A stretch of 64,000 bases of DNA from Corythucha ciliata (taxonomy: Eukaryota > Arthropoda > Insecta > Hemiptera > Tingidae): positions 13,764,001 to 13,828,000 of the forward strand of contig CM075940.1 of assembly GCA_038030265.1 (NCBI GenBank), given 5' to 3'. The notes beneath the pieces are model-generated. The model saw only the letters and a program-made list of their open reading frames with translations. It was not told where the DNA came from and ran no database searches. The position numbers were made by a program, and so were the translations under genes. This document shows, in pieces, positions 47,622 to 58,209 of the stretch (positions within the stretch are counted from its first letter, which is position 1; the number at the start of each line of letters is the position of its first letter).

Positions 47622-48064
47622 CAATGAAGTTACGGATAAACAGCCTAAAATAGGTAAAAATCTCGATAATCTGACTGTTTGCTGGAAAAGTAGGATTATT
47701 TTTGGGGATTACTGGATCAATTACCCCTGAAAAATGTCTGCTCTTTTCGGTAGTTCCATTAGATTTCATGTACGTGTAACCGTTCTCGACTTTTTCGAGG
47801 CGCTGAATCCAATAAAACCAACGTCACTGGCTAAAAATACTAAAAAATATTGTCTCGAAAACAGTTGGAAATCTGACCTATGGACATTTTTGGTTCATTT
47901 CGGACCTAGAATAGGTAACCTGCTGCATTTTTTCCGTCGGCTCACCAAATACCCTGAATTAGGCCTCCCCCCCCCCATCAGCCTAACAGGAACCTTTCTT
48001 GCGTCCCGCTTTTTCAGGTAATCTGGCCACTTTTATGCTCTATTGCGTTTACTGCTGCATTTTA

Positions 48065-48237
48065 GACGATGAATGAATGTAGGGGGGGGGGGGTCGAGCA
48101 GTCAAGCAGCTTCGCCTTAAAAAACAGCCTTGCAGTAAAAGAAATCTCTCGAATGACTATCAAAAAATTATAGTAGGTACCATCTTATTAGGGGGGGGGG
48201 GTAAACCCACAAAACCCACCCCGTAAATCCGCCACTG
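48065..48237 (-). mobile_element. Dispersed hAT-like element, copy 2
   Basis: Reverse-complement relative of 29859-30060 with G runs near 48081-48092 and at 48191-48201 and the end GTAAATCCGCCACTG. Confidence 0.65.
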
Positions 48238-48251
48238 CAGTAGGCAGAAAC

Positions 48252-48484
48252 GTACTGAGAAATAAGTCAGAAAATCGGAAAATATGTCAAAACAACGGCC
48301 GGCACCCCGCAAAAAAATTACGCTGCGCGGGAGGAGGCACCGTAAGTACTGAGATTTTCTGGCTTATTTCTCTGTACTTTTCAGCCTTTTGGGTATTAGT
48401 TTACCCCGTGTGTTGGAAAATACCAAAAAAGTAATTTTTTGCAGAGTGCCGGGCGGCGTTTTGTTCGACATTTTCCGACTTGGG
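48252..48484. mobile_element. Foldback MITE
   Basis: Arms GTACTGAGAAATAAGTCAGA..CGGCCGGCACC..GCAAAAAAATTAC and, reversed, GTAATTTTTTGCAGAGTGCC..TTTTCCGACTTGG. An inner reversed copy GCTTATTTCTCTGTAC shows further inversion. Confidence 0.7.
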
Positions 48485-48947
48485 CGTGGAGGGCGAAGGT
48501 ACCATTATGTTGTCTTGTTCTGTTGATGGGGTAGCCTGCCGATGATGTAGTATTTGAATCATTATGGGTCATAAAAAATGGGGATAATTTTACTTTTTGA
48601 GGGGTACCGGGTGATTTTTTTTTTTTGTGCGTTGCAGTAAATTAGGATGTCCCGAACTAATGCTATTAGGAAAACTGGTCTGTTTATTCGCACCATTTTG
48701 GACAATACGTTGCCCAGAACTGGTAACTTCACCCCAGGAACTGTCTGTGGATACTAGAGGCCAAATATATGTCCAAATATGTATTAAGCTCACTCCCAAA
48801 AAGCTGCTTCACCCTCCCCCTCCCCACACATCAGGAGGACTTCAGAAGAGGAGACTTCATCTCCTATCTCTTATCTTTCGATAATTTATGTTTCAGCGAG
48901 CGTTCATTTATAATTTAGTTGATTCCTTTTGGCATTAAAGAAATCTC
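48485..48947. other. Unique sequence and TTC5 5' flank
   Basis: A T run lies near 48615-48626. A strong acceptor TTTATGTTTCAG ends at 48896, 51 bases before the TTC5 ATG. Confidence 0.45.
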
Positions 48948-49215
48948 ATGTGCAGCACATGTGAGAGGATGGAAGAAGTTAGAAAGCAAGTAAAGCAGTG
49001 GACGACGCATCCGGAGTTCGCTGAAATAAATGTAAGTAAAATCAAACTAACGTGCCCGTCAAACATCACCGGTTCACTCGTGCTGTTGTAGGATGCGTTT
49101 CTCGAGGCTGAACAGTTCAAGCACGAGCTGACTGGTTGTCATCGCCATCAACTCGGTCCGCCCGCATTGGACGAGAAAATCAGACGAGCGTTGATTATAT
49201 TCGAAGAGCACAAAG
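48948..49215 (+). CDS. TTC5: TTC5 exons 1 and 2
   Basis: Exon 1 (48948-49031) reads MCSTCERMEEVRKQVKQW..; a second in-frame ATG is at 48969. Exon 2 (49092-49215) reads DAFLEAEQFKHELTG..EEHK and ends one base into a codon; exon 3 begins with the two bases that complete it to GAT. The low conservation makes this part the least certain of the gene. Confidence 0.75.
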
Positions 49216-52200
49216 GTAACAACATCTTTTTACAATGTTGCTGAACGAAAAGAGGGGAATATTTTTTTGTTTTGGACCATGATGTAAGAAAGTAGCCCGC
49301 CCTCGGGCAGGTACCAGATACTCTGCTTAGAAGTCATTCAACAAAGACTCCCTGCCCAGTGGGGAGCTGTTGGGACCGCTTTCTAACGAACAACCCGCCT
49401 TGGATGACTCAAGGGAATCCTCATGAAAAATTATTGGGTTTTTAATCTCTCGCTGGATTCTCACGTTTGTAACGGGTTTGTTTGGACCCGTTGACGAGCG
49501 GATATTTGGACGGTGGGACTCTGCTTGGCCGGTACTGGTTGACGCCGACGCTTTTGTGAACAAAGGGTTGATTTTCGGGTTCACTAGAGAGTTTATTGAT
49601 TAATAATTTGAGTACCCTCTCAAATTGATAATGTTAGTAAGATCGCTTAAACATGCATAAAGCTGTAGCCGTAGGAGCCTACATTGTCTGCCTTCCCTCG
49701 TTGAGGTGCGTCAAAAACAAACGGGTTTCGGCTGTTCGCCATCTTCAGCGTATGGAAGTACAACTGAAACTACTTCCATTCCCGAAAGATGGCGAACAGC
49801 CGAAACCGGGTCGTTTTTGACGCACCTGAACGAGGAAGGACAGACAATGTAGGCTCCTTTGACTACAGCTTTATGCATGCATTATCCTCTCAAATGTTTA
49901 CAGCTTCCGATTGATGAGGGTTCATGGAAGGCCGGACGGTGACTCTCTCATCTATTTTTCCTATCCCCTCAATGCCCTTGTCGTGTTTGAGATATCAGGA
50001 CTAAGGAAGGGGAACTGCTTACTAGGTCTTCTTGTGGATAATTGCCGATTCGTTCGCTCGATTTTTATTTTTATTCGAAGAATTCAAATATTCCTTGGTC
50101 CACGGGGAGTCCACCGCATGAAAAATTCGGATCTGCCTAGGGCTAGGAAATGACACTTTTGAGATTGCCAGACATTTTTTCGTGGGACAGGGGCTTACAA
50201 CAGAGCTAGCTGTTAGCAATCATTTCTTTGGGCAGTGCCGTCTTTAGGCGGGGGCCCGAGCTAAAGCTAAAATTGACTTATTGAGAATATGATGGGCCCT
50301 CCCGCAGCTAAAAATTGAGGAAAAAACGCTGACTCGAGACTAAAATTGAGCAATGCGAATTCGCGGATAAAATTGACAAAAACACTAACTTGCACTCATT
50401 ATGAAATAGCTCTCAATCATATAGCTTGAATGGAAAATTCGGAGAATTCACTGTTTCCGAGGGCAACTACACGGCTAAAAACGAGACAAATTGCGAATTC
50501 ACGGCAAAAATGAAGAGAAAGAAAAAAAAAACGCTCATTCACAGCCAATGTTGAGAAAATTTACGGTTTTCAGTGTTTGAGATAAAATGATAATTCATGT
50601 CCAAAGTGAAAGATATTGCTAATTCGGGCCTAAAATCAATAAAACCCCATAGTGTCGACTAATATGTGTGAAAAGCGCTAATTGAGAAAATGCCAATTCG
50701 CGAATAAAATTGAAAAAAAAATGTTCAATTCTTGGCTAATAAAATCTGAAAAATCGCTAGTTCACTGCAAGGGCGTAGCCAGCCTTTGATCTAGAGGTGT
50801 ACGGCTTCCCGTGAGCACAAGTCAGAGGCATCCCAATCGGGGATGAATCCCCAGAATGAAAACTCGGTAGTTCATCAACTCCAGAACTTGTCGTGGGAAA
50901 TCGTTAATTCAACCCCAGAAACTGATTAGCACGGATCAGTCGTTTAACGTTAAACTAACATCTCTGATGGAAAACTGTCGTCGTTGCGTTTTCTTTTCCG
51001 TCCAATAACTGACAATTCCCCCTCCAGAAAGTGATATTTTCGGTACTAAACTTTAAATTTTCGTCTCCTGGGAAGGAAACTGCGGTAATTTAGTCCTCTG
51101 CTCTGGACTCTTCTGTCGTGGAGGCGAATGGCTCATTGTCAGGAACTTGCAGGCCTGTAAACCAAGCCAAGTTTGCTGTCTTCAACGAGCGCGTAGACCA
51201 GTTCATGTTCTTATAGGAAAAGGGCAGTTTTTCTGAGAAGGTCGCCTGCTGTCTGGTACGCAAGGGGCTCGCACGAAATTGAGATTTTTACTGAGCTTTG
51301 TGGCTTTTTACGGGCTTTTGAATTTTAAAAAATAGTTATTTCCGTCTGTGAAATGGATCATTTCAATGAGACAACTCCACATTATTGGGTTTTCAGCGCA
51401 CCAGACCTGCAAACATTGGTTTATAGTGCGTGAAATTGATCTCTTTTAATCACACCACCTTGTGAAATTGGTTTGTCAGCTACACAAATTGGAGAAATCG
51501 TGTTTTTTTTTAGAAAGCGAAATCAGAGAAATTGATTTCTTGGTGTGACTCGCAAAAGTATTTAAAAGACAAATCTTTCAAAAATGTTTAGGAAACCCCA
51601 CGAAATCGGTGGTGACACTGTACGAGTTGTAATTTTTGATAGTATTGTCTAGTGGTGGGCAGCTGCCCCTTTTTACGACTGCAATTTCGGGTCACGGCGA
51701 GGGCAAATGCCCACCCCTGTCCCCCTCGTAAGGCAACGCCCATGGTTCCCGGATAATAGTGAAAAAAGGCGTGGCAAGGAGATGCCCTCCCTCCCAACCA
51801 CGAAGTTGGGCCCTGCCTTGGGGTGGTTTGTAAACGACTGGAGTGAGTGAAAAATCGTTTGCCGCGACCAATAAGTTACGAAACCAATAACGCTATTCAA
51901 TTTTATTGTAGATAGAGCGCCGGCGGGGAGCTTATAGATGTAAAAAAATGAAGATTTTTATATTTTAAAGCGTTGATTCGCGGCTAATATCGAGAACAAG
52001 CGCTCATTTGCCGCGATAATTAAGAAAAATACACCAATTTGAGATATCTAACCCCTTAATAGGCGGCTAAAATTGAGGAGGCAAGCTAATGTGCAAATGG
52101 TTAGAGCAAACAAGTGGCAAAACGTTTCGAAAAGCGCCAATATTCGCGGCTATTACCACGAAAAGTGATAATTAATAGTAAAAAGCGGGAAAAATTACTA

Positions 52201-54995
52201 ATTTCGCGGCAAAAATTGCTAATTCACGGCTAAAATTGAGGAAAAGCGCACATTCGCAGTTAAGCTGACGAAAAACTCTTGGTTTGTGGATCAATTTGAG
52301 AAAATCCTATAATTTACACGTAAAATAAATAATTATCGACTAAAATTGAGAAATAATTCGCGACGAAAATCGAGAAAGAGGAGTGAACCATCGGTCAGCA
52401 GGCTGAGCTTATATTGAATAAACGCCAATTTGCGGTTTCTCGAGGCAACTTCGTGACCAAAAGTAGTGAAAAAAGTGCTAATTCGTTTGAAAAACAAAAA
52501 AAAACGCTAATTTGCGGTTAAAATAGGAAAAAAAGCCAATTCTCGTCTACAATTGAGGCATAACGCTAATTCGAGGACCCATCTGAGGTAACCCGCTAAA
52601 TCACGGCTAAACTTGAGCTGAAGCCGGTTTTCGCGGCTAAAATAGAGAAAAGCGCTAATTTGCGGCTAGAATGGAAAATAGCGCTCATTGGCAACTAAGT
52701 TGAAGAAAAGCGTTAATTCGCGTGTCAATTAGAGAGAATCGGCCAATGCGAGGTTAAAATTGTTTAAAAACGGTTACTTTCGGCTAAAACTTGAAAATAA
52801 CTCGCGCTAAAACCGAGGAAAAGCGCTAATTCGCGGATTCATTTGAGAAAACTCACTTAATATGCGGCTAATAGCATGAAATAATTCATGGATAAAATTA
52901 AGAAAAAGCGCTATTTCGCGGTAAAAATATAGGTCAAGTCCCGGATTTGCGGTTAAAATTGAAAGAAAAAAACACTAATTTGTGGATTTAATTTGAAAAA
53001 AACCCGCTAATTCACGGCTAAAATTTATTAAAAAGCAATCACTCGCAGCTAAAATGGGGGAAAACAATAATGCACAGATCAATTTGAGAAAATCCGCGAA
53101 TTCGTTGCTCGAATTGAGTGAAAGCTCAAAATATCGGCAAGAATTAAGAAATAAATCGCGGCTAAAATTATCAATTTGAGAAAATCCGATAATTCGTTGC
53201 TAAAATTTAGGTAAGTGGTAAGTCCCGCCTAAAATTGAAAATTCGTGTTAATATGTGGTGGTGAATAAACTCCGCTAGTTTTCGGCTAAAAATGGGGAAA
53301 ATCGCTGATTCGCGGCTTAAAACTGAGAAAACGCCAATTCATAAATTCCTTGACTATTTTTACACGTTTGGGGGGGGGGGGGGTTCTTGCTGGCAAAATG
53401 ATATGGTGACAATGACAGGCATTTTTTTTAAATAAAAAAATGTTGTTATTTACTTCGGAAGAGATTTGACGTGATTTTTGAATACTTTTTTTTTTTAGAT
53501 AAATGCTTAAGTATGAGCAGGTTCACGTATTGGTTACTAATGGCTCTTACCTGCAAACTGTCTTTCACGTTCGGGCCTGAATGTATTAAAGCCCTCGGCA
53601 AAGCAATCAAAATCAGATGGGACTTCCATGTGCTTTGGAACGAACTCGGAGAACAGTACTGGCTCTCAGGTGAAAAAGATTTAGCCAGAGTGTGCTTCGA
53701 AAGGGCTCTGGAACAGGTGAGCCTGACCCGACTTGTTCAATTATGACAAAATACTTTATTTGAAGAGGTTTTTGTTTTAGGGGAGAAATCCGAGCTCCCT
53801 CAGGAACATGTCCATGGTTGTTAGAAACATTGCACATAAAAGTGCTGAGACTGTGGAAGAAGGTATTCGACTCGCGAAGGAAGCGGTTGAACTAAACGTT
53901 GATGATGGCGAGTCATGGACCGTGCTTGGCAACGCCTATTTGACTGCTCACCTCTTGTTCAATCAAGACAAAAAGTTGGCTATTGAGAGTCTAAAAGCGT
54001 TTAGAATCGCGGTAACTACGGTGGTATAATACACAAAATGACCGTAATGAGCTTTTTTTTATTTTTTAGGAACGACAGGAAGAATCGTACAAATCCTTGG
54101 ACCTGTACCACAACATGGCTGTGGTTGGTTTTTCCACTGGCTTCAATCCTTGCTTCGAGGATAAATTCTTGTACTGTTTCACTTTAGATTCTCAAGTGTC
54201 TTCTTAAGTTCGACGAAGCTTTAGAAAAAATCGAAGCTTGTCTCCGGATTGACAAAGATTGGGACGTCGCGGTTCGTTTCAAAAACGGATTATTAAAGTT
54301 CGTCACTGGAATGCAAGAGTCACTCAAAAAGAAAAAAATGACGACGAAAATAAGAAGAAAGAAGGTAAAAGTAATTGTTTGAAAAAAATGACAGCGACCG
54401 TTGCAATAAAGCGTGAAATGTATTCTTTAAGGCACCCAACGTCATAGAATGGGGCGCACCGTCCGATCGTCGGAATTTGTTACCGAGGGTTAAGCGTGAA
54501 GTGTTTAAGATAACTCCATTCGACGAGTTGGTGGAAGGGCCAAATAATGATGTCAACATATTTGGACATATTGTCTGGACTTTTGAAGTAGACGAAACCT
54601 TCCCTTTGTAAGAAATAATGCATGAATAGCCTGGGTCAACTTGATTATCGCTGCCACAATGTCTTTGCTACAGCATTATCGGGTTAAGCGACGAAGATGG
54701 AAGTTCTACTACCGTCCACATCTATAATATGGATCCCGGTAAACTGTTTCATAAAGGTGACGCTCTGGTGGTTCGAAACCCCGTGTTTGAAAAAGTTTGT
54801 TTCAAATTTCTTGGCGAGGTATGTCCTTATAAATTATTTTCACCGAAACAAAGCACCTAAAATGTATTATTTACATTTTAGACTATTGAATTCACTGCTG
54901 TGAGAGTTCTTGATCCATCCGCGCTTGCAATTAATGGAAGGCCATTGTCGCAAGCTTGCGTCAAACCACTGGAGGCCACTTCTACTGTTATTTAA
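48948..54995 (+). CDS. TTC5: Tetratricopeptide repeat protein 5 (TTC5/STRAP)
   Basis: In vertebrates this is a p300/p53 cofactor and a ribosome-nascent-chain sensor in tubulin mRNA autoregulation. The nine exons are 48948-49031, 49092-49215, 53499-53716, 53781-54011, 54070-54123, 54188-54364, 54432-54607, 54674-54818 and 54882-54995; phases agree throughout. They give 440 residues, the same as human TTC5. TPR motifs include VLWNELGEQYWLSGEKDLA and ESWTVLGNAYLTAHLLFNQD, then DEALEKIEACLRIDKDWD, a lysine-rich stretch and the C-terminal OB-like domain with FGHIVWTFEVDETFPF, IIGLSDEDGSSTTVHIYNM and VLDPSALAINGRPLSQA. Exons 1-2 are divergent; they are joined to exon 3 by phase and by alignment of LDEKIRRALIIFEEHK. 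Intron 2 is 4.3 kb of repeats. The exon 5 donor GTTGGT is weak. Confidence 0.9.
49327..49591 (-). CDS. Possible C-terminal exon of an unknown gene
   Basis: After an acceptor-like ACTCTCTAG, the minus strand reads about 86 codons (VNPKINPLFTKASAS.. to ..GRESLLNDF) rich in S, N and P with no array sequence. It lies inside TTC5 intron 2. I do not recognise the protein, and no companion exons were found, so it may be a chance frame. Confidence 0.25.
49652..49879. mobile_element. Foldback MITE, 228 bp
   Basis: Nearly the whole element is one hairpin. CATGCATAAAGCTGTAG, GGAGCCTACATTGTCTG, CTCGTTGAGGTGCGTCAAAA, TTTCGGCTGTTCGCCATCTT and ATGGAAGTA are each mirrored in reverse order on the right. A single-arm relative is at 36309-36393. 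Confidence 0.85.
50005..50230 (+). repeat. Dispersed repeat with TTGCCAGACATTTTTTCG
   Basis: TGAAAAATTCGGATCTGCC, GATTGCCAGACATTTTTTCG and TGGGACAGGGGCTTACAACA match 57395-57560. It abuts the hAT-like end CAGTGCCGTCTTTAGG at 50233. Confidence 0.6.
50270..50767 (-). repeat. F2 array ahead of composite core, copy 2
   Basis: Minus F2 units, with GTTTCCGAGGGCAACTACAC as landmark, end in ATCGCTAGTTCACTG directly before the core. Confidence 0.75.
50768..51200 (+). mobile_element. Composite element core, copy 2
   Basis: CAAGGGCGTAGCCAGCCTTT, GATGAATCCCCAGAATGAAA, CCCCAGAAACTGATTAGCAC and AACATCTCTGATGGAAAACT are collinear with 40161-40545. The C run of copy 1 is replaced by CCCCCTCC. Confidence 0.75.
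51255..51560 (-). repeat. F4 array after composite core, copy 2
   Basis: Units CACGAAATTGAGATTTTTAC and ACAAATTGGAGAAATCGTG. Confidence 0.65.
51640..51730. mobile_element. GGTGGGCAGCTGCCC element piece
   Basis: TAGTGGTGGGCAGCTGCCCC and, about 55 bases on, GGGCAAATGCCCACCCCTG in opposite sense form a short inverted pair related to 5113-5265. Confidence 0.45.
51970..53345 (-). repeat. F2 array, minus orientation
   Basis: About 45 units with GCGGCTAAAATTGAG and AAAAGCGCTAATTC. Landmark TTTCTCGAGGCAACTTCGTG near 52436. A 14-base G run (about 53370-53383) and a T tract then lead to TTC5 exon 3. Confidence 0.8.
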
Positions 54996-55089
54996 ATGTC
55001 ATTACTAAAATTTAAAATTTGACTGCCATATTTTTCTAGTCGATGGACTATACACTTCGTGTTTCAGTTTAAGTAAATTTCGTTCGGTG

Positions 55090-55095
55090 AATAAA
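55090..55095 (+). terminator. Poly(A) signal of TTC5
   Basis: AATAAA lies 95 bases after the stop codon, in AT-rich sequence. Confidence 0.6.
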
Positions 55096-55254
55096 AAAGT
55101 TCCTAATATTGCGCTTAATTTATTATCATTCATGGTTTATGGTCGTTGAATTCTTCTTCGTAGGAATTGGAGGCCTACCAAGAATCGCCGAACTAGAGAA
55201 ACATGTAATTCCAGGTGAACGCAACGCCATTTTGGGGTGTGTATGAAAATTAAA

Positions 55255-55360
55255 GGACACGCATCATACGTTTAGCCATTTTCAAGGAGTAAATGGTCAG
55301 TTTGAACATTTTAAAAGGGCAAAAATGGTCGAATTGGCCATTTTCAGGGCACGAATACCT
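55255..55360 (+). repeat. F1 fragment, plus orientation
   Basis: Three to four units with GGTCAGTTTGAACATTTTAA and GCCATTTTCAGGGCACGAAT, followed by a C run (about 55384-55397). Confidence 0.65.
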
Positions 55361-55464
55361 TCAGTTAAGAGGGCGTCTGTCTCCCCCCCCCCCCCCGTCA
55401 AAGTGACCAAAACTGACCGTTTCGCGTTGTCCTTGGTTTCGCCAAAATTTTTCCGCTCAACCGT

Positions 55465-55675
55465 GGGCTAGTGAGGTCCGCCTGCGGCGAGGCTTTTCCT
55501 GCGACTTCAGGGCTGATGATAATGTAGCCGTCGCCCACAGGGAAATTCGTGTGGCCCCGGAAAACTGACCGAAGCCGCCGGAATCACAGGGAGAACTCCT
55601 TTAACGGATCGTCCGATGGAAAATCTTGTTTCGATTTTCCGATTCCCCCTGATGAGAAACCCTGACATACGAGCT
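55465..55675 (+). repeat. Dispersed repeat (GATTTTC.GATTCCCC family), longest copy
   Basis: GTCCGCCTGCGGCGAGGC, then GGATCGTCCGATGGAAAATC and CGATTTTCCGATTCCCCCTG. Related to about 23470-23620, 24583-24700 and 34812-34925. Confidence 0.5.
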
Positions 55676-55679
55676 TTCA

Positions 55680-56098
55680 CCCATGGCAAGTTTACTGTAA
55701 GTTCAACCATTTTTTTGATGCAAAAAATGCCAAACCATAGGTCTCATGGTCAAAACTCATGTGTTCGACAGTCGCATGCGATTAGACGCAATCAATGTCG
55801 TAAAACGAGTTGCAGCATGCGCCCCTCATACGAATAGAATGTGATCTCGCATGCAACAGTTGAAGTGGAGTCGTAAGGCGCAAGGAATGTCGAATCGAAA
55901 GCGCACATTAAGTTTGGATGTAGCTTAACGGGGGCGTACAATAAATTGCCTAAAAAGTACCCCTTCCCCATTCTCCGGGGCCAATAATGCTTTACTGAAA
56001 TCTCTAGTTACTTATTTGTTCTTTTTCTTGCTAGAATAACTCTCTCTTTTATCAGATTTCCAGTCTGTTGGTGGTGGCGGGGGGGGGGGGTCGACAAT
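55680..56098. other. Unique sequence, no gene seen
   Basis: Ends in a G run near 56081-56090. Short frames only. Confidence 0.4.
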
Positions 56099-56099
56099 T

Positions 56100-56400
56100 T
56101 TTTGTAGAAAATTGCCAAATGAGCCATGCAATCTTGGTAAAAGTATACGCTTTTTGGACCAAGCAATCAAGTTCTCTCGGAGAAAAATTTGCCCACTTTT
56201 TGGTTTGTTTGAGTTGGTTTTTGAAAAAGCGAATTCCACGATATTTTGAGAGAGCAAAACCCCGAGATTAGGATTTGAACGAGACGAATCTACCAAATAC
56301 AGCTTTTAAATAGCGAAAATCCTCGAAATTGACGTTTGAAACAGTCAAAATGACAAAATTTTGCTTTTAAAAGTGCCAAAAACGCTCATGATTGGTTTTA
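56100..56400 (-). repeat. F4 array, minus orientation
   Basis: Units GAAAAAGCGAATTCCACGAT and AAATCCTCGAAATTGACGTT. Confidence 0.6.
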
Positions 56401-56673
56401 AATGAGACTGTGAGTCTATTGTCTGGTTCTTCGGTATAATAATGTATTCGTAAGTTGTGAGGTGAATTTCAGATTTTCGAGTGAATTACGGAGGCATGAC
56501 GCGACGGTGTGAGCAACCATCCCCACCCCTCATCATGGCGGGGGAGGGCACCGGCGCTACAGCCCTGGGCGGCGTTTGAGCAATTTTTTCAGGCGAGGGT
56601 GGAAGATACCCAAGACAAATTGAACCAGAAGAAGGAGACGATGATGAAGAAAACACTCATTTTTTTCGAGCTG

Positions 56674-56770
56674 GGTGCACTTCGTGCCCGTATCAAGCGG
56701 GTTTCTCGCCCGGTGCGTGGTTTGTTGAACGCCCACACGCAGCCTTATGGCGGATCGGGCAATATCTGGT
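56674..56770 (-). mobile_element. tRNA-derived SINE fragment
   Basis: The plus-strand text GTGCGTGGTTTGTTGAACGC and ACACGCAGCCTTATGG is the complement of blocks in the SINE at 63403-63665, in the expected order with an internal deletion. Confidence 0.65.
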
Positions 56771-56950
56771 AAAATCTAGTTAGGGAAGAAACCCAACTCA
56801 CGACCAGGGGCTGATGAGAGGACCCGTGAAGGCAAAACTGGGCACTGGGAACCGTGGCGGCTATAAGAGCGTCGTAGCATTGTTTTGAAGACGAACATAT
56901 TAATGATGTTGTGAGTTCGACATACTGGGAACGTTGCGTCAACTAGAGAC

Positions 56951-57083
56951 TGAAAAGTAGGACAAAAGGGAGGGCAATTATTTTGACCTCTCCCCGGACA
57001 CCTGAAAAATGAGCCCGGATGTCCCCGGACGCTCTAAAAAGTAGGACATGTCCGGGCGGAAAGTAAGACTGCTGGTTACCCTA
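56951..57083 (-). mobile_element. hAT-like end fragment, copy 2
   Basis: GTAGGACAAAA, TCTCCCCGGACACCTGAAAA, GTAGGACATGTCCGGGC and CTGGTTACCCTA parallel 35460-35591. Confidence 0.6.
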
Positions 57084-57206
57084 CGATTGGCTTTTTGAGT
57101 GAGGAAAACTTTTAAAATTTCGTTCGGCGAGCAATAATCCTAAAAAATTGGAGGGAGTGGGATCTTGAAGCTTAGGGCTAAGCCCCCGAAACATTATACT
57201 CTAAAC

Positions 57207-57281
57207 CAGGGCCGGATTTAGACAACGAGAGGCCCCTATGCAGCTGATTGAGAAGGGCCCCCTTTTTTCACCCCCCCCCCC
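57207..57281 (+). mobile_element. hAT-like left end plus C tract
   Basis: CAGGGCCGGATTTAGACAAC, GAGAGGCCCC and a C run near 57271-57281. Confidence 0.55.
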
Positions 57282-57394
57282 AATCACGGGAGGGGGTATT
57301 TTTTCACATGTGCGAGACAATTCCCTTTAGGTTATACATGATTATACTGGTTTACATGGATTAGTTAATGAAACGTCATAAAATTATTTCGGGA

Positions 57395-57560
57395 GCCCAC
57401 CGAATGAAAAATACAGGTCATTTGATCGTGTCTGGCACCTGCGCAGGACGTTTTTCCATGTCTTGGAGATATGACACTTATTCTGAGGTTGCCAGACATT
57501 TTTCGTGGGACAGGGGCTCACAACAACAGAGCTAGCAATTGGCAAACACTCCTTTTTTTT
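57395..57560 (+). repeat. Dispersed repeat with TTGCCAGACATTTTTCG, copy 2
   Basis: Matches 50005-50230 over GTTGCCAGACATTTTTCGTG, GGGGCTCACAACA and CAGAGCTAGC. Confidence 0.6.
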
Positions 57561-58030
57561 AGGGCGCGTAGATTCATTTTTTACATTTTCATTTTAAGAC
57601 ATGAATAGCCAGTTTGATTATCAGTTCGGTCATTTTTACGGCGTAATAGTCAATTTTACCATTATTTTTTTGACGAAAAAATAGTCAGTTTTTTCATTCT
57701 CAAGACAAAAGAATGGTCCGTCAAGCCATTGTTTGTTTTTAGGTCGCAAAATGTAAGTTTAGCCATTTTCAAAGCGTGAATGGTCAGTTTGGTCATTTTT
57801 CGAACGCCAGTGGTAAGTTTTTTGCATTTTGAAAGTTCGAATCGTAATTTTAAACATTTTTTACGTGCGAATGGCTAGTTTGGCCATTTTTGGAGTTCGC
57901 ACGGTCGGATTTGCCATTTTCAGGGCAAGTATCACTACGTTAAGCCTCTTCAAGGCTTGAACTGTCAGTTTAGCTGTTTTTGTACCACATTATACTCATT
58001 TTTGCAATTTTTAGGGCCTGAATTAAAAAT
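57560..58030 (+). repeat. F1 array, plus orientation
   Basis: Units GTCAGTTTGGTCATTTTTCG and GCGAATGGCTAGTTTGGCC. Confidence 0.7.
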
Positions 58031-58034
58031 TCGG

Positions 58035-58205
58035 CTGTACAGAACCAGCGCGGTTCCTACCAGGTGTGTGCCTTCTTCCCGCCCAGATTTCATACCCTGG
58101 AGGGCACATTGCCAGAATGAGGGAAATGACCTGGCACGTGCAAGTCCTCCGGGCTGGCCAGCTGGTCAAGGCCGACGCGCTACCTATACCCGTTACCGGG
58201 AATTA
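58035..58205. other. GC-rich insert of unknown origin
   Basis: GC-rich, non-array sequence with CGGGCTGGCCAGCTGGTCAA. It differs in composition from both neighbours. Polymerase III-type boxes are not convincing. Confidence 0.4.
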
Positions 58206-58209
58206 AGAA

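Noticed and set aside
58035..58205. GC-rich block as a SINE or tRNA
   Set aside because: GGCTGGCCAGCTGGTCAAGG looks tRNA-like, but no B box follows at the right distance on either strand.
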